A stretch of 6,370 bases of DNA from an uncultured Lachnospiraceae bacterium. Lineage in GTDB: Bacteria; Bacillota; Clostridia; Lachnospirales; Lachnospiraceae. Made by a program: the position numbers and the translations under genes. Location: positions 1 to 6,370 of the forward strand of contig CACZTF010000165.1 in NCBI GenBank assembly GCA_902784025.1, read 5' to 3'. Within the stretch, counting starts at the first letter, position 1; every line of letters starts with the position of its first letter. Of the stretch, positions 1-5,964 are shown piece by piece. The notes under the pieces were generated by a model. The model ran no database searches and had not been told where the DNA came from. It saw only the letters and a program-made list of their open reading frames with translations.

Positions 1-1887
1 GAGTATAAGCAGGATGAACAGACTGATATTTCCATGAGGGTTGTTACTGATCATATCAGGTCTGTGACATTTATGGTCAGTGACGGCATTTTGCCAAAAA
101 ACGAGGGAAGAGGCTATGTTTTAAGGAGACTTTTAAGAAGAGCCGCAAGACATGGAAGAAAGCTGGGGATAAAAGATAAGTTTTTAGCGCAACTTGCGAC
201 TACGGTCATAGAAGGTTCAAAGGATGGATATCCTGAGCTTGATGAGAAGAGGGAGTTTATTCTAAGGGTTATTGAAAAAGAAGAGGAAAACTTTGATAAC
301 ACCATAGATTCAGGTCTTTCTATTCTTAAAGAAATGCAGGAAAATCTCAGAAAAGAAAACAAAAGTGAGCTTGATGGTCTAAGTGTTTTTAAACTCTATG
401 ATACCTATGGTTTTCCAGTGGATCTTACTGAAGAGATCCTTGAAGATGAAGGTATGACTATCGATGAAGAAGGTTTCAAAAAAGCAATGGAAGAGCAGAG
501 AAAGAAAGCTCAGGAAGCAAGGCCGGATTCTAATTATTCAGGTCACGATGAAACCGTTTTTAACAAAATTGACACCTCTTTATCCTCTGTATTTACAGGA
601 TATGACAGTCTTGAAAGTAATGACACGATAGCTGCCATGACTGTTGCGCATTTGGATGAGGATAAGAATATTTACATAGATGACGAAATAGTTGATGCTT
701 TGTCCGAAGGTGAGCATGGAACAGTTATATTGCCTGCCACACCTTTTTATGCAACAATGGGTGGTCAGGAAGGCGATACCGGCGTGATAACAGGAACAGA
801 CGGGGAATTTGATGTTACTTCTACAATTCCGCTGGTTGGCGGAAAGGTGGGTCACGTCGGTTATGTATCCAGGGGAATGATACGTAATGGAGAAAATGTT
901 CATCTTGCAGTAGACTCATCCCTCAGGGCTTATACTTGTAAGAACCATTCAGCTACCCATTTGCTGCATGCAGCATTAAAGACTGTGTTGGGCTCTCATG
1001 TGGAACAGCACGGATCCCTTGTATCACCGGACAGGCTCAGATTCGACTTTTCACATTTTCAGGCTATGACACCTGAAGAGATCAGGAAAACAGAGGAACT
1101 TGTAAATGCGGAGATCGCAAAGGGAGAGGCTGTTTCCACCGATATCATGAGTATCGATGAAGCCAGAAAGACCGGAGCTACGGCACTTTTCGGCGAGAAG
1201 TACGGCGAAAGGGTGCGCGTGGTCACCATGGGGGATTTCTCTAAGGAATTCTGCGGCGGTACTCATGTGAAGAATACAGGGAATATCGCGCTGTTTAAGA
1301 TCATCTCAGAGTCGGGTATCGCTGCCGGGGTAAGGCGTATAGAGGCTTTGACAGGCAGGGCTCTGAGAGAATACTACGACAAGCTTGAGACCGAGATAAA
1401 TGAGGCTTCGGAAGCAGCTAAGACCGACAGCGCAGGGCTTGTGACAAAGATAGAGGCTATGCAGGAAGAACTAAAGAAACTGCGTTCCGAAAACGAGAGC
1501 ATGAAAGCAAAGCTTGCAGGACAGGCTCTTGGTGATTCCGTACAGGAAGCTGATGTAAACGGTGTTAAGCTCTTTACCGCTAAGCTTTCTGATGTAGAAG
1601 GAGATGCGCTTCTTAACTTAGGAGACAAGCTTAAAACCAAGGCGGATTCCTGTGTAGTCCTTCTTGCAGGTGAAAAGGAAGGCAAGGTAAGCCTTCTTGC
1701 AATGGCTACGGATGCAGCAGTAAATGCAGGGGCTCATGCAGGAAACCTTATTAAAGAACTTGCGCCTATAGTAGGCGGTGGCGGCGGCGGACGCCCGAAC
1801 ATGGCCCGTGCCGGAGGTAAGGATCCTTCATCTATAGGAAAGCTGCTGGCTGAAGCCGTAAGCGCTCTTGAAAAACAGTTAATATAA
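1..1887 (+). CDS. alaS: Alanyl-tRNA synthetase, C-terminal part (5' truncated by window edge)
   Basis: This enzyme charges tRNA-Ala with alanine in the cytoplasm and hydrolyses mischarged Ser- or Gly-tRNA-Ala. The frame is open from base 1, so the gene continues upstream. The 628 residues seen compare with about 870-880 in full bacterial AlaRS, so roughly 250 N-terminal residues, including most of the class II catalytic core, are missing. Visible parts in order (window residue numbers): the DHIRS segment (17-21) and the following GYVLRRLLRRAARHG helix of the tRNA-recognition region; the editing domain with its zinc-binding HxxxH (His316 and His320, bases 946-960) and CGGTH (Cys418 and His422, bases 1252-1266); a charged, probably coiled-coil linker around 460-510; and the C-Ala/DHHA1 domain ending in the glycine-rich VGGGGGGRPN motif (bases 1771-1800). 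All editing metal ligands are present and no frameshift is seen. The first in-window ATG, at 34, is internal and not the start. A hairpin terminator follows the TAA. Confidence 0.97.
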   Translation, partial: EYKQDEQTDISMRVVTDHIRSVTFMVSDGILPKNEGRGYVLRRLLRRAARHGRKLGIKDKFLAQLATTVIEGSKDGYPELDEKREFILRVIEKEEENFDNTIDSGLSILKEMQENLRKENKSELDGLSVFKLYDTYGFPVDLTEEILEDEGMTIDEEGFKKAMEEQRKKAQEARPDSNYSGHDETVFNKIDTSLSSVFTGYDSLESNDTIAAMTVAHLDEDKNIYIDDEIVDALSEGEHGTVILPATPFYATMGGQEGDTGVITGTDGEFDVTSTIPLVGGKVGHVGYVSRGMIRNGENVHLAVDSSLRAYTCKNHSATHLLHAALKTVLGSHVEQHGSLVSPDRLRFDFSHFQAMTPEEIRKTEELVNAEIAKGEAVSTDIMSIDEARKTGATALFGEKYGERVRVVTMGDFSKEFCGGTHVKNTGNIALFKIISESGIAAGVRRIEALTGRALREYYDKLETEINEASEAAKTDSAGLVTKIEAMQEELKKLRSENESMKAKLAGQALGDSVQEADVNGVKLFTAKLSDVEGDALLNLGDKLKTKADSCVVLLAGEKEGKVSLLAMATDAAVNAGAHAGNLIKELAPIVGGGGGGRPNMARAGGKDPSSIGKLLAEAVSALEKQLI

Positions 1888-1900
1888 TTAATAATATATA

Positions 1901-1948
1901 AAACAGAGGACTGATCTTTCACAGATCTGCAATTCCTTTGTTTTTTTT
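1901..1948 (+). terminator. Intrinsic terminator of alaS
   Basis: AAACAGAGGA (1901-1910) pairs with TCCTTTGTTT (1934-1943), giving ten pairs with one G-U. An inner GATCT/AGATC hairpin (1913-1917 with 1923-1927, loop TTCAC) extends the structure. The outer stem runs into eight T residues (1941-1948). It lies 13 bases after the alaS stop, in the right orientation to end that transcript. The bulge between inner and outer stems makes it imperfect, but the T-tract and position support the call. Confidence 0.8.
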
Positions 1949-1960
1949 ATGAATTAACAC

Positions 1961-2002
1961 AAAAAAAACCTCTTTACGGATCAAATATGTCCTATAAAGA
2001 GG
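1961..2002 (-). terminator. Intrinsic terminator of gdhA
   Basis: Read on the minus strand, CCTCTTTA (2002-1995) pairs perfectly with TAAAGAGG (1976-1969) and is followed at once by eight T residues (1968-1961). A GGA/TCC pairing inside the loop can lengthen the stem. It lies about 85 bases after the gdhA stop codon and faces the alaS terminator. The + strand has no T-run after the hairpin, so it is expected to work mainly for gdhA. Confidence 0.85.
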
Positions 2003-2087
2003 CTGATATCAAAAAACGAAATTAAGATATCGTTATTTGTTTAGATCGATTAAAAGTGATTTATAGAATAACAATGTATTATATCTA
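2003..2087 (-). other. gdhA 3' untranslated stretch
   Basis: AT-rich sequence between the gdhA stop and its main terminator. It holds two copies of the palindrome GATATC (2005-2010 and 2026-2031). On the minus strand it also has a weak AAATAACG/CGTTTTTT pairing (2038-2031 with 2018-2011, one mismatch), a possible but poor upstream terminator. No ORF or RNA gene is recognised. Confidence 0.4.
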
Positions 2088-3419
2088 TTATACAACACCT
2101 TGGGCAAGCATAGCATCAACAACTTTTTCAAAGCCTGCAATATTTGCTCCGGCAACATAATCGCCGTCCATACCGTATTTAGCAGCTGCTTCATCTATAT
2201 TTTTGAAGATGTTTGCCATGATGCCTTGAAGCTTATTGTCAACTTCTTCTGCTGTCCAGGAAAGTCTTTCTGAATTCTGGCTCATCTCAAGGCCAGATGT
2301 AGCAACACCACCGGCATTTGAAGCTTTACCGGGAATAAACTGTAAATTTGCCTGAAGATATTCTGTAGCTTCAAGAGTGGTAGGCATGTTTGCGCCTTCA
2401 CATACATATTTGCAGCCATTTGCTACAAGTTGTTTTGCGTCATCGATAAGAAGTTCATTCTGTGTAGCACAAGGTAAAGCCACATCACACGGTATGCTCC
2501 AGACACCGCGTCCTTCATGATATTCCGCACCGGGACGTTCTTTAACATACTCTGTAAGTCTTGCTCTTTTTACTTCCTTGATCTCCTTAAGAAGCTCGAT
2601 ATCTATACCTTCGGGATCATGAACCCAGCCTGATGAGTCAGAGCAGGTTACAACCTTACCACCAAGCTGTGTAGCTTTCTCTATGGCATATGTAGCAACA
2701 TTTCCGGAACCTGAAACTACTACTGTCTTGCCCTCAAATGATGTTCCGTTCTTTTTAAGAAGTTCCTGGGTGATATAGCAGAGACCATATCCTGTTGCCT
2801 GTTTACGTACCAGAGAACCTCCAAATGAAAGCCCCTTTCCTGTGAGAACTCCTTCATAAATACCTTTAAGCTTTCTGTATTCACCGAACATGTATCCGAT
2901 CTCGCGGGCACCAACACCGATATCTCCGGCAGGAACATCAGTGTCTGCTCCGATATGCTTATAAAGCTCGTTCATAAAACTCTGGCAGAATGCCATGATC
3001 TCCCTGTCTGATTTACCTTTAGGGTCGAAATCGGAACCTCCTTTTCCTCCGCCCATAGGAAGAGATGTAAGAGAGTTCTTAAAGATTTGCTCAAAACCAA
3101 GGAACTTGATGATGCTTAAGTTGACTGAAGGGTGGAAACGAAGACCACCTTTATAGGGGCCGATAGAATTGTTGAACTGAACACGGTAGCCTCTGTTTAC
3201 CTGGGCATTTCCGTTATCGTCCACCCAGGGCACTCTGAAAATGATTGCTCTGTCAGGCTCAGTGATCCTTTCGAGGATAGCATCTCTTTTATAAATTTCT
3301 TCATTTGCCTCAACAACAGGGCGGAGCGTGTTTAATACTTCAGTTACAGCCTGGATGAATTCGGGCTGATCGGCATATCTTTCGCTGACCTGGCTGAGTA
3401 CCTCATCTACATATGACAT
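2088..3419 (-). CDS. gdhA: NADP-specific glutamate dehydrogenase
   Basis: A cytoplasmic, normally hexameric enzyme that reductively aminates 2-oxoglutarate to glutamate with NADPH (EC 1.4.1.4), a main route of ammonium assimilation. It is complete at 443 residues, the usual size of the small hexameric family. The substrate-binding and catalytic domain comes first: Lys90 in GPYKGG, Lys114, catalytic Lys126 in MGGGKGG, and Asp166 in PAGDIGVG. The Rossmann domain follows, with SGSGNVA at 236-242. After the second strand the sequence reads SDSSG (260-264), as in NADP-dependent E. coli GdhA, which favours NADPH over NADH. NEL (321-323), EGANMPTT and NAGGVATSGLEM (368-379) complete the family signature. 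The start is set by AAGGAG (3432-3427), seven bases before the ATG. It is transcribed alone, divergently from the Asp23-nusB operon and convergently to alaS. The long leader may be regulatory. Cofactor preference is inferred from motif similarity. Confidence 0.97.
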   Translation of the reverse strand: MSYVDEVLSQVSERYADQPEFIQAVTEVLNTLRPVVEANEEIYKRDAILERITEPDRAIIFRVPWVDDNGNAQVNRGYRVQFNNSIGPYKGGLRFHPSVNLSIIKFLGFEQIFKNSLTSLPMGGGKGGSDFDPKGKSDREIMAFCQSFMNELYKHIGADTDVPAGDIGVGAREIGYMFGEYRKLKGIYEGVLTGKGLSFGGSLVRKQATGYGLCYITQELLKKNGTSFEGKTVVVSGSGNVATYAIEKATQLGGKVVTCSDSSGWVHDPEGIDIELLKEIKEVKRARLTEYVKERPGAEYHEGRGVWSIPCDVALPCATQNELLIDDAKQLVANGCKYVCEGANMPTTLEATEYLQANLQFIPGKASNAGGVATSGLEMSQNSERLSWTAEEVDNKLQGIMANIFKNIDEAAAKYGMDGDYVAGANIAGFEKVVDAMLAQGVV

Positions 3420-3456
3420 TGTTATTCTCCTTATTATTCTTTATATATTTTTTGGA

Positions 3457-3482
3457 TATTCTATACCATGGTTCACAGAATA
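3457..3482 (-). repeat. Inverted repeat in the gdhA leader, proximal
   Basis: TATTCT (3457-3462) and AGAATA (3477-3482) form six-base arms around a 14-base centre that itself contains the palindrome ACCATGGT (3465-3472). In the gdhA transcript this could fold as a small hairpin 38-63 bases before the start codon. No known regulator site or riboswitch is recognised, and short AT-rich arms can arise by chance. Confidence 0.35.
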
Positions 3483-3496
3483 CGATATAAAATAAT

Positions 3497-3519
3497 TACG
3501 GATAATTAAGATTATCGTA
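3497..3519 (-). repeat. Inverted repeat in the gdhA leader, distal
   Basis: TAC (3497-3499) plus GATAAT (3501-3506) pair with ATTATC (3511-3516) plus GTA (3517-3519). This gives nine base pairs with a single bulged G at 3500 and a four-base TAAG loop. It sits about 30-50 bases downstream of the predicted gdhA start site, so it could be a hairpin in the leader RNA or a dyad operator for a DNA-binding protein. It has no T-tract in either direction, so it does not look like a terminator. Confidence 0.5.
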
Positions 3520-3555
3520 CATGTATTTTGATACCGGTCTGTAATACGGTTATAA

Positions 3556-3584
3556 ATTATAAAAAAAATTAAAATATATTGCAA
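3556..3584 (-). promoter_or_regulatory. Sigma-70/SigA-type promoter of gdhA
   Basis: On the minus strand TTGCAA (3584-3579, four of six matches to TTGACA) is followed by a 17-base AT-rich spacer and a perfect TATAAT (3561-3556). Transcription would begin near 3549, giving a leader of about 130 nt before the gdhA ATG. The spacer contains a run of T residues. The prediction rests on consensus and spacing only. Confidence 0.72.
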
Positions 3585-3596
3585 TAGCAAAGAGAC

Positions 3597-3625
3597 TTTA
3601 TATTTACAAAAAAAGATGTTATAAT
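3597..3625 (+). promoter_or_regulatory. Extended -10 promoter of the Asp23-nusB-xseAB-ispA operon
   Basis: A perfect TATAAT (3620-3625) is preceded by TG one base upstream (3617-3618), the extended -10 configuration. A weak -35, TTTATA (3597-3602), stands 17 bases upstream. The start site would be near 3632, giving a leader of about 24 nt that carries the AAGGAG ribosome binding site. The extended -10 probably compensates for the poor -35. Confidence 0.75.
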
Positions 3626-3655
3626 CTTTAAAATCTGTGATTTAAGGAGTAAAAC

Positions 3656-4051
3656 ATGGCCAATAAAGCTGTAAAAAGAAATATTAATTATCCTATAAGA
3701 GAAAATATAAATATCGGAGAGGTACATATCTCCGATGATGTGGTTGTGATGATCTCAGCTCTTGCTGCTACAGAAGTTGACGGTGTTGCATTTTTGCCCG
3801 GTAATATCAGAAAAAATAATGTCAGCAAGACCGGGAGCGGGAAGCTTTCCAAAGCAGTTAAACTAAAAGTTTCGCAGAATGTTGTGGACGTAAATCTGAT
3901 CATAAATGTAAAGGAAGGTTATGATATTCCTGAAACTTGCCGGGGAGTTCAGGAAAAAGTCCTTTCTGCCATTGAAACGATGACTGCATTAAAAGTATCT
4001 TCGGTTAATGTTAAGGTAGCAGGTATTGCTCTTGAGAAAAATAAAACATGA
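3656..4051 (+). CDS. Asp23/Gls24 family envelope stress response protein (YqhY type)
   Basis: A 131-residue protein without signal peptide or membrane segment. The core GEVHISDDVVVMISALAATEVDGV-like segment (residues 21-44), the beta-rich middle (VKLKVSQNVVDVNLIINVKEGY) and the end in which IETMTALKVSSVNVKVAGI precedes a short charged tail are typical of the Asp23/Gls24 (DUF322) family. Its place directly before nusB matches B. subtilis yqhY, which lies downstream of accBC and has been linked to acetyl-CoA carboxylase control; here no acc genes are adjacent. The molecular role of the family is poorly defined, so family membership is firm but function is not. The start is fixed by AAGGAG (3644-3649), six bases before the ATG. 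It is the first gene of the operon, 15 bases ahead of nusB. Confidence 0.9.
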   Translation: MANKAVKRNINYPIRENINIGEVHISDDVVVMISALAATEVDGVAFLPGNIRKNNVSKTGSGKLSKAVKLKVSQNVVDVNLIINVKEGYDIPETCRGVQEKVLSAIETMTALKVSSVNVKVAGIALEKNKT

Positions 4052-4066
4052 TGAACCGGAGGGTAC

Positions 4067-4495
4067 ATGGCTTCTTTAATGCGTAGTGCTCTGAGAGAGC
4101 ACATTTTTAAAATTGTTTTTTCTTACGAATTCAGAAAAGACGACAGTTCTGATGATTATATCTCGCTGTATGTTGATAATATAACAGATGAAAGTGATAT
4201 TCCTTTAACTCTTAATAATGAAGATGATTTATACATCAGAGAGAAAAGTAAAAAGATCATAAATATGATCCCCGATATAGATGAGATCATTTCCCGAAAT
4301 GCTACAGGATGGTCCTCTTCCAGGATAGGAAAAGCCGAACTTGCTATTCTTCGCCTTTCTGTATATGAGGTTTTGTATGATGACTATATTCCGAAAAGTG
4401 TTGCTATAAATGAAGCAGTAGAACTGGCCAAAAAATACGGAGAAGAAGCTGCTCCCGGTTTTATAAACGGTATCCTTTCAGCAGTTGCACTGTAG
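4067..4495 (+). CDS. nusB: Transcription antitermination factor NusB
   Basis: NusB binds boxA RNA together with NusE (ribosomal protein S10) and promotes antitermination of rRNA transcription. The 142-residue all-helical protein is the normal size. It begins with the clostridial-style LREHIFKIVFSYEF helix (residues 9-22). It ends with the conserved block covering GWSSSRIGKAELAILRLSVYE and AINEAVELAKKYG, then GFINGIL (about residues 81-138), the family's most recognisable part. The chosen ATG has GGAGGG at 4058-4063, only three bases away (five from the GGAG core). A second ATG at 4079 (residue 5) fits the usual length of the family's N-terminus equally well but is 16 bases from GGAGG. The gene sits 15 bases after the Asp23-family gene, and its TAG forms part of the xseA ribosome binding site. 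Confidence 0.95.
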   Translation: MASLMRSALREHIFKIVFSYEFRKDDSSDDYISLYVDNITDESDIPLTLNNEDDLYIREKSKKIINMIPDIDEIISRNATGWSSSRIGKAELAILRLSVYEVLYDDYIPKSVAINEAVELAKKYGEEAAPGFINGILSAVAL

Positions 4496-4497
4496 GA
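4494..4497 (+). promoter_or_regulatory. Ribosome binding site that decides the xseA start
   Basis: AGGA overlaps the nusB stop codon (TAG at 4493-4495) and is eight bases from the ATG at 4506. The in-frame ATG at 4485 lies inside nusB, has no comparable site, and would add seven residues not typical of XseA. Termination on nusB and initiation on xseA are therefore physically coupled. Confidence 0.7.
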
Positions 4498-4505
4498 ATG
4501 AATCT

Positions 4506-5801
4506 ATGAGAGAATATAGCGTATCTGAGATCAATTCACACATAAAATCCGTTATATCCGATGATTTTGTATTAAGAAATATTTGTATAAAAGGAGAAAT
4601 TTCAAATTGCAAATATCATACAAACGGTCATATTTATTTTACTCTCAAAGACGATAGATCTTCTATACGTGCAGTAATATGGAAAACTGTTCCAAGACCG
4701 GATTTTAAGTTGGAAGACGGCCTTGAGATAGTTGTACAGGGACAGGTGGGAGTATATGAGGCCGGCGGATATTATCAGATAAATGTCAGAGAATTAAAGA
4801 GATCAGGACTTGGCGACCTGTATCTTAAATTGGATTACTTAAAAAAACAGTATTCACAAATGGGATATTTTGCTCCTCAATATAAGAAAAAGATATCCCC
4901 TTTTTCTTCACGTATAGGGATCGTTACTTCAAAAACAGGAGCAGCTGTACAAGATATATGCCGTATAGCAAGAGATATTAATCCGTTTGTAGAATTGTAT
5001 TTATATAACGCTCTCGTCCAAGGGAATGGAGCTGCTCAAAGTATTGTCAGGGGGATTGAAGCCCTGGACAGGATGGACCTTGATGTTATCATCATCGGTA
5101 GAGGGGGCGGATCCATTGAAGACCTGTGGGCATTTAATGAAGAAATAGTTGCGGAATCGGTATTTGCGTGTAATACTCCCATAGTATCAGCAGTCGGACA
5201 CGAAACTGATGATACCATTACAGACCTGATAGCTGATCGAAGGGCGGCCACACCTTCAGACGCTGCGAGGATAGCTGTTTGTGATATTAGTCATGTTTTT
5301 GATCAACTGAAACGTTATAAAGAGTCGTTGATGATGTTTACTGACAAAAAAGTCCGGGATTACAGACTCCGTCTTGAAGAATATTCTTTAATGATCTCGA
5401 AAGAAAGTCCCATGCACAGACTTGATGTTAACAAGCAGCATTTATCAAAATACAGATTAAAATTAGACAGTATAATAAAGTATAAAACTGATCAGATAAG
5501 ATATGATCTTCAAAAATATAATACATTACTGTTAAACAATATTAAAATATTATTAGAAAAAGAAAGATTCCGACTAAAAAATCTTACGGGAAGACTTGAA
5601 TTATTGTCGCCTTTAAAATCATTATCCCGGGGTTTTGGTTATATAGAGTCAGAGAACGGAATGCACATTTCCGTATTGGATGATATGACAGAGGAAGAAT
5701 ATATCAAGATATTTTTTACTGACGGTTTTGCAAAGGCATTGGTCAAGGAGAAAGTACATGACACGAACGGATTATTTAGAACAAAACTTCAAGAGACTTG
5801 A
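4506..5801 (+). CDS. xseA: Exodeoxyribonuclease VII large subunit
   Basis: Catalytic subunit of exonuclease VII, which degrades single-stranded DNA from both ends to oligonucleotides and acts in repair. It has 431 residues, within the family range. Domains in order: an N-terminal OB-fold (about 1-100, beginning with YSVSEINSHIK and including GHIYFTLKD); the catalytic domain with TSKTGAAVQDI (141-151), GRGGGSIEDLW (198-208), SAVGHETDDTITD (228-240) and DRRAATPSDAA (244-254); a long helical, probably coiled-coil region (about 260-370) that binds XseB; and a conserved tail containing SPLKSLSRGFGY. Asp150, Arg199, His232 and Asp235 align with the residues reported as important in E. coli XseA (Asp155, Arg205, His238, Asp241). 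It starts 10 bases after nusB. Many Firmicutes have folD at this point, but here it is absent. Its last 44 bases overlap xseB. Confidence 0.96.
   Translation: MREYSVSEINSHIKSVISDDFVLRNICIKGEISNCKYHTNGHIYFTLKDDRSSIRAVIWKTVPRPDFKLEDGLEIVVQGQVGVYEAGGYYQINVRELKRSGLGDLYLKLDYLKKQYSQMGYFAPQYKKKISPFSSRIGIVTSKTGAAVQDICRIARDINPFVELYLYNALVQGNGAAQSIVRGIEALDRMDLDVIIIGRGGGSIEDLWAFNEEIVAESVFACNTPIVSAVGHETDDTITDLIADRRAATPSDAARIAVCDISHVFDQLKRYKESLMMFTDKKVRDYRLRLEEYSLMISKESPMHRLDVNKQHLSKYRLKLDSIIKYKTDQIRYDLQKYNTLLLNNIKILLEKERFRLKNLTGRLELLSPLKSLSRGFGYIESENGMHISVLDDMTEEEYIKIFFTDGFAKALVKEKVHDTNGLFRTKLQET
5745..5750 (+). promoter_or_regulatory. Ribosome binding site of xseB, inside xseA
   Basis: AAGGAG ends seven bases before the ATG at 5758 and lies within the coding sequence of xseA. 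It decides between this ATG and the in-frame upstream ATG at 5728. It is one of the strongest Shine-Dalgarno sequences in the operon, in keeping with the excess of XseB over XseA in the enzyme. Confidence 0.8.
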
Positions 5802-5964
5802 TGAGATAATTGAAAAAATGGAGCAAGGTGATCTGTCTTTGGAGGAGAGTTTTAAACTTTATAAAGAAGGCGTGGGGATTGTAAGTGCATGTAATGAAAG
5901 TATTGAAAAGGTTGAAAAAGAAATAAAAATAATAGAAGATGACAGTTCAAAGGATGAACAGTAA
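5758..5964 (+). CDS. xseB: Exodeoxyribonuclease VII small subunit
   Basis: Small, helical, non-catalytic subunit that packs along the coiled-coil region of XseA and is needed for active exonuclease VII; several copies bind each XseA. It has 68 residues, normal for the family. The signature FKRLDEIIEKMEQGDLSLEE and the following SFKLYKEGV (residues 11-39) are plain, followed by a second charged helix and an acidic tail (DDSSKDEQ). The start at 5758 is chosen for its AAGGAG; the longer reading from 5728 adds an arginine-rich stretch foreign to the family. It overlaps the end of xseA by 44 bases in another frame, and its TAA overlaps the ATG of the next gene by one base, so translation of the three genes is probably coupled. 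Confidence 0.95.
   Translation: MTRTDYLEQNFKRLDEIIEKMEQGDLSLEESFKLYKEGVGIVSACNESIEKVEKEIKIIEDDSSKDEQ

Noticed and set aside
580..903. Open reading frame of 107 codons on the - strand opposite alaS
   Set aside because: It is antisense to a conserved gene, rich in Cys/Ser/His as expected from reverse translation, with no family resemblance or translation signals.
1771..1791. GGN repeat resembling a triplet expansion
   Set aside because: It encodes the conserved glycine-rich motif of the AlaRS C-terminal domain.
3132..3335. Open reading frame of 67 codons on the + strand opposite gdhA
   Set aside because: It is a shadow of the clear gdhA coding sequence, with no ribosome binding site or recognisable domain.
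3603..3608. TTTACA as the -35 of the + strand operon promoter
   Set aside because: Only 11 bases separate it from the TATAAT at 3620; TTTATA at 3597 gives the normal 17-base spacer and the extended -10 reduces the need for a good -35.
4485..4505. Upstream ATG as the xseA start
   Set aside because: It lies inside nusB, lacks a ribosome binding site and adds MHCRNES, which is not part of the usual XseA N-terminus.
5728..5757. Upstream ATG as the xseB start
   Set aside because: No Shine-Dalgarno sequence at the right distance, and the added MQRHWSRRKY is unlike XseB; the ATG at 5758 has AAGGAG.
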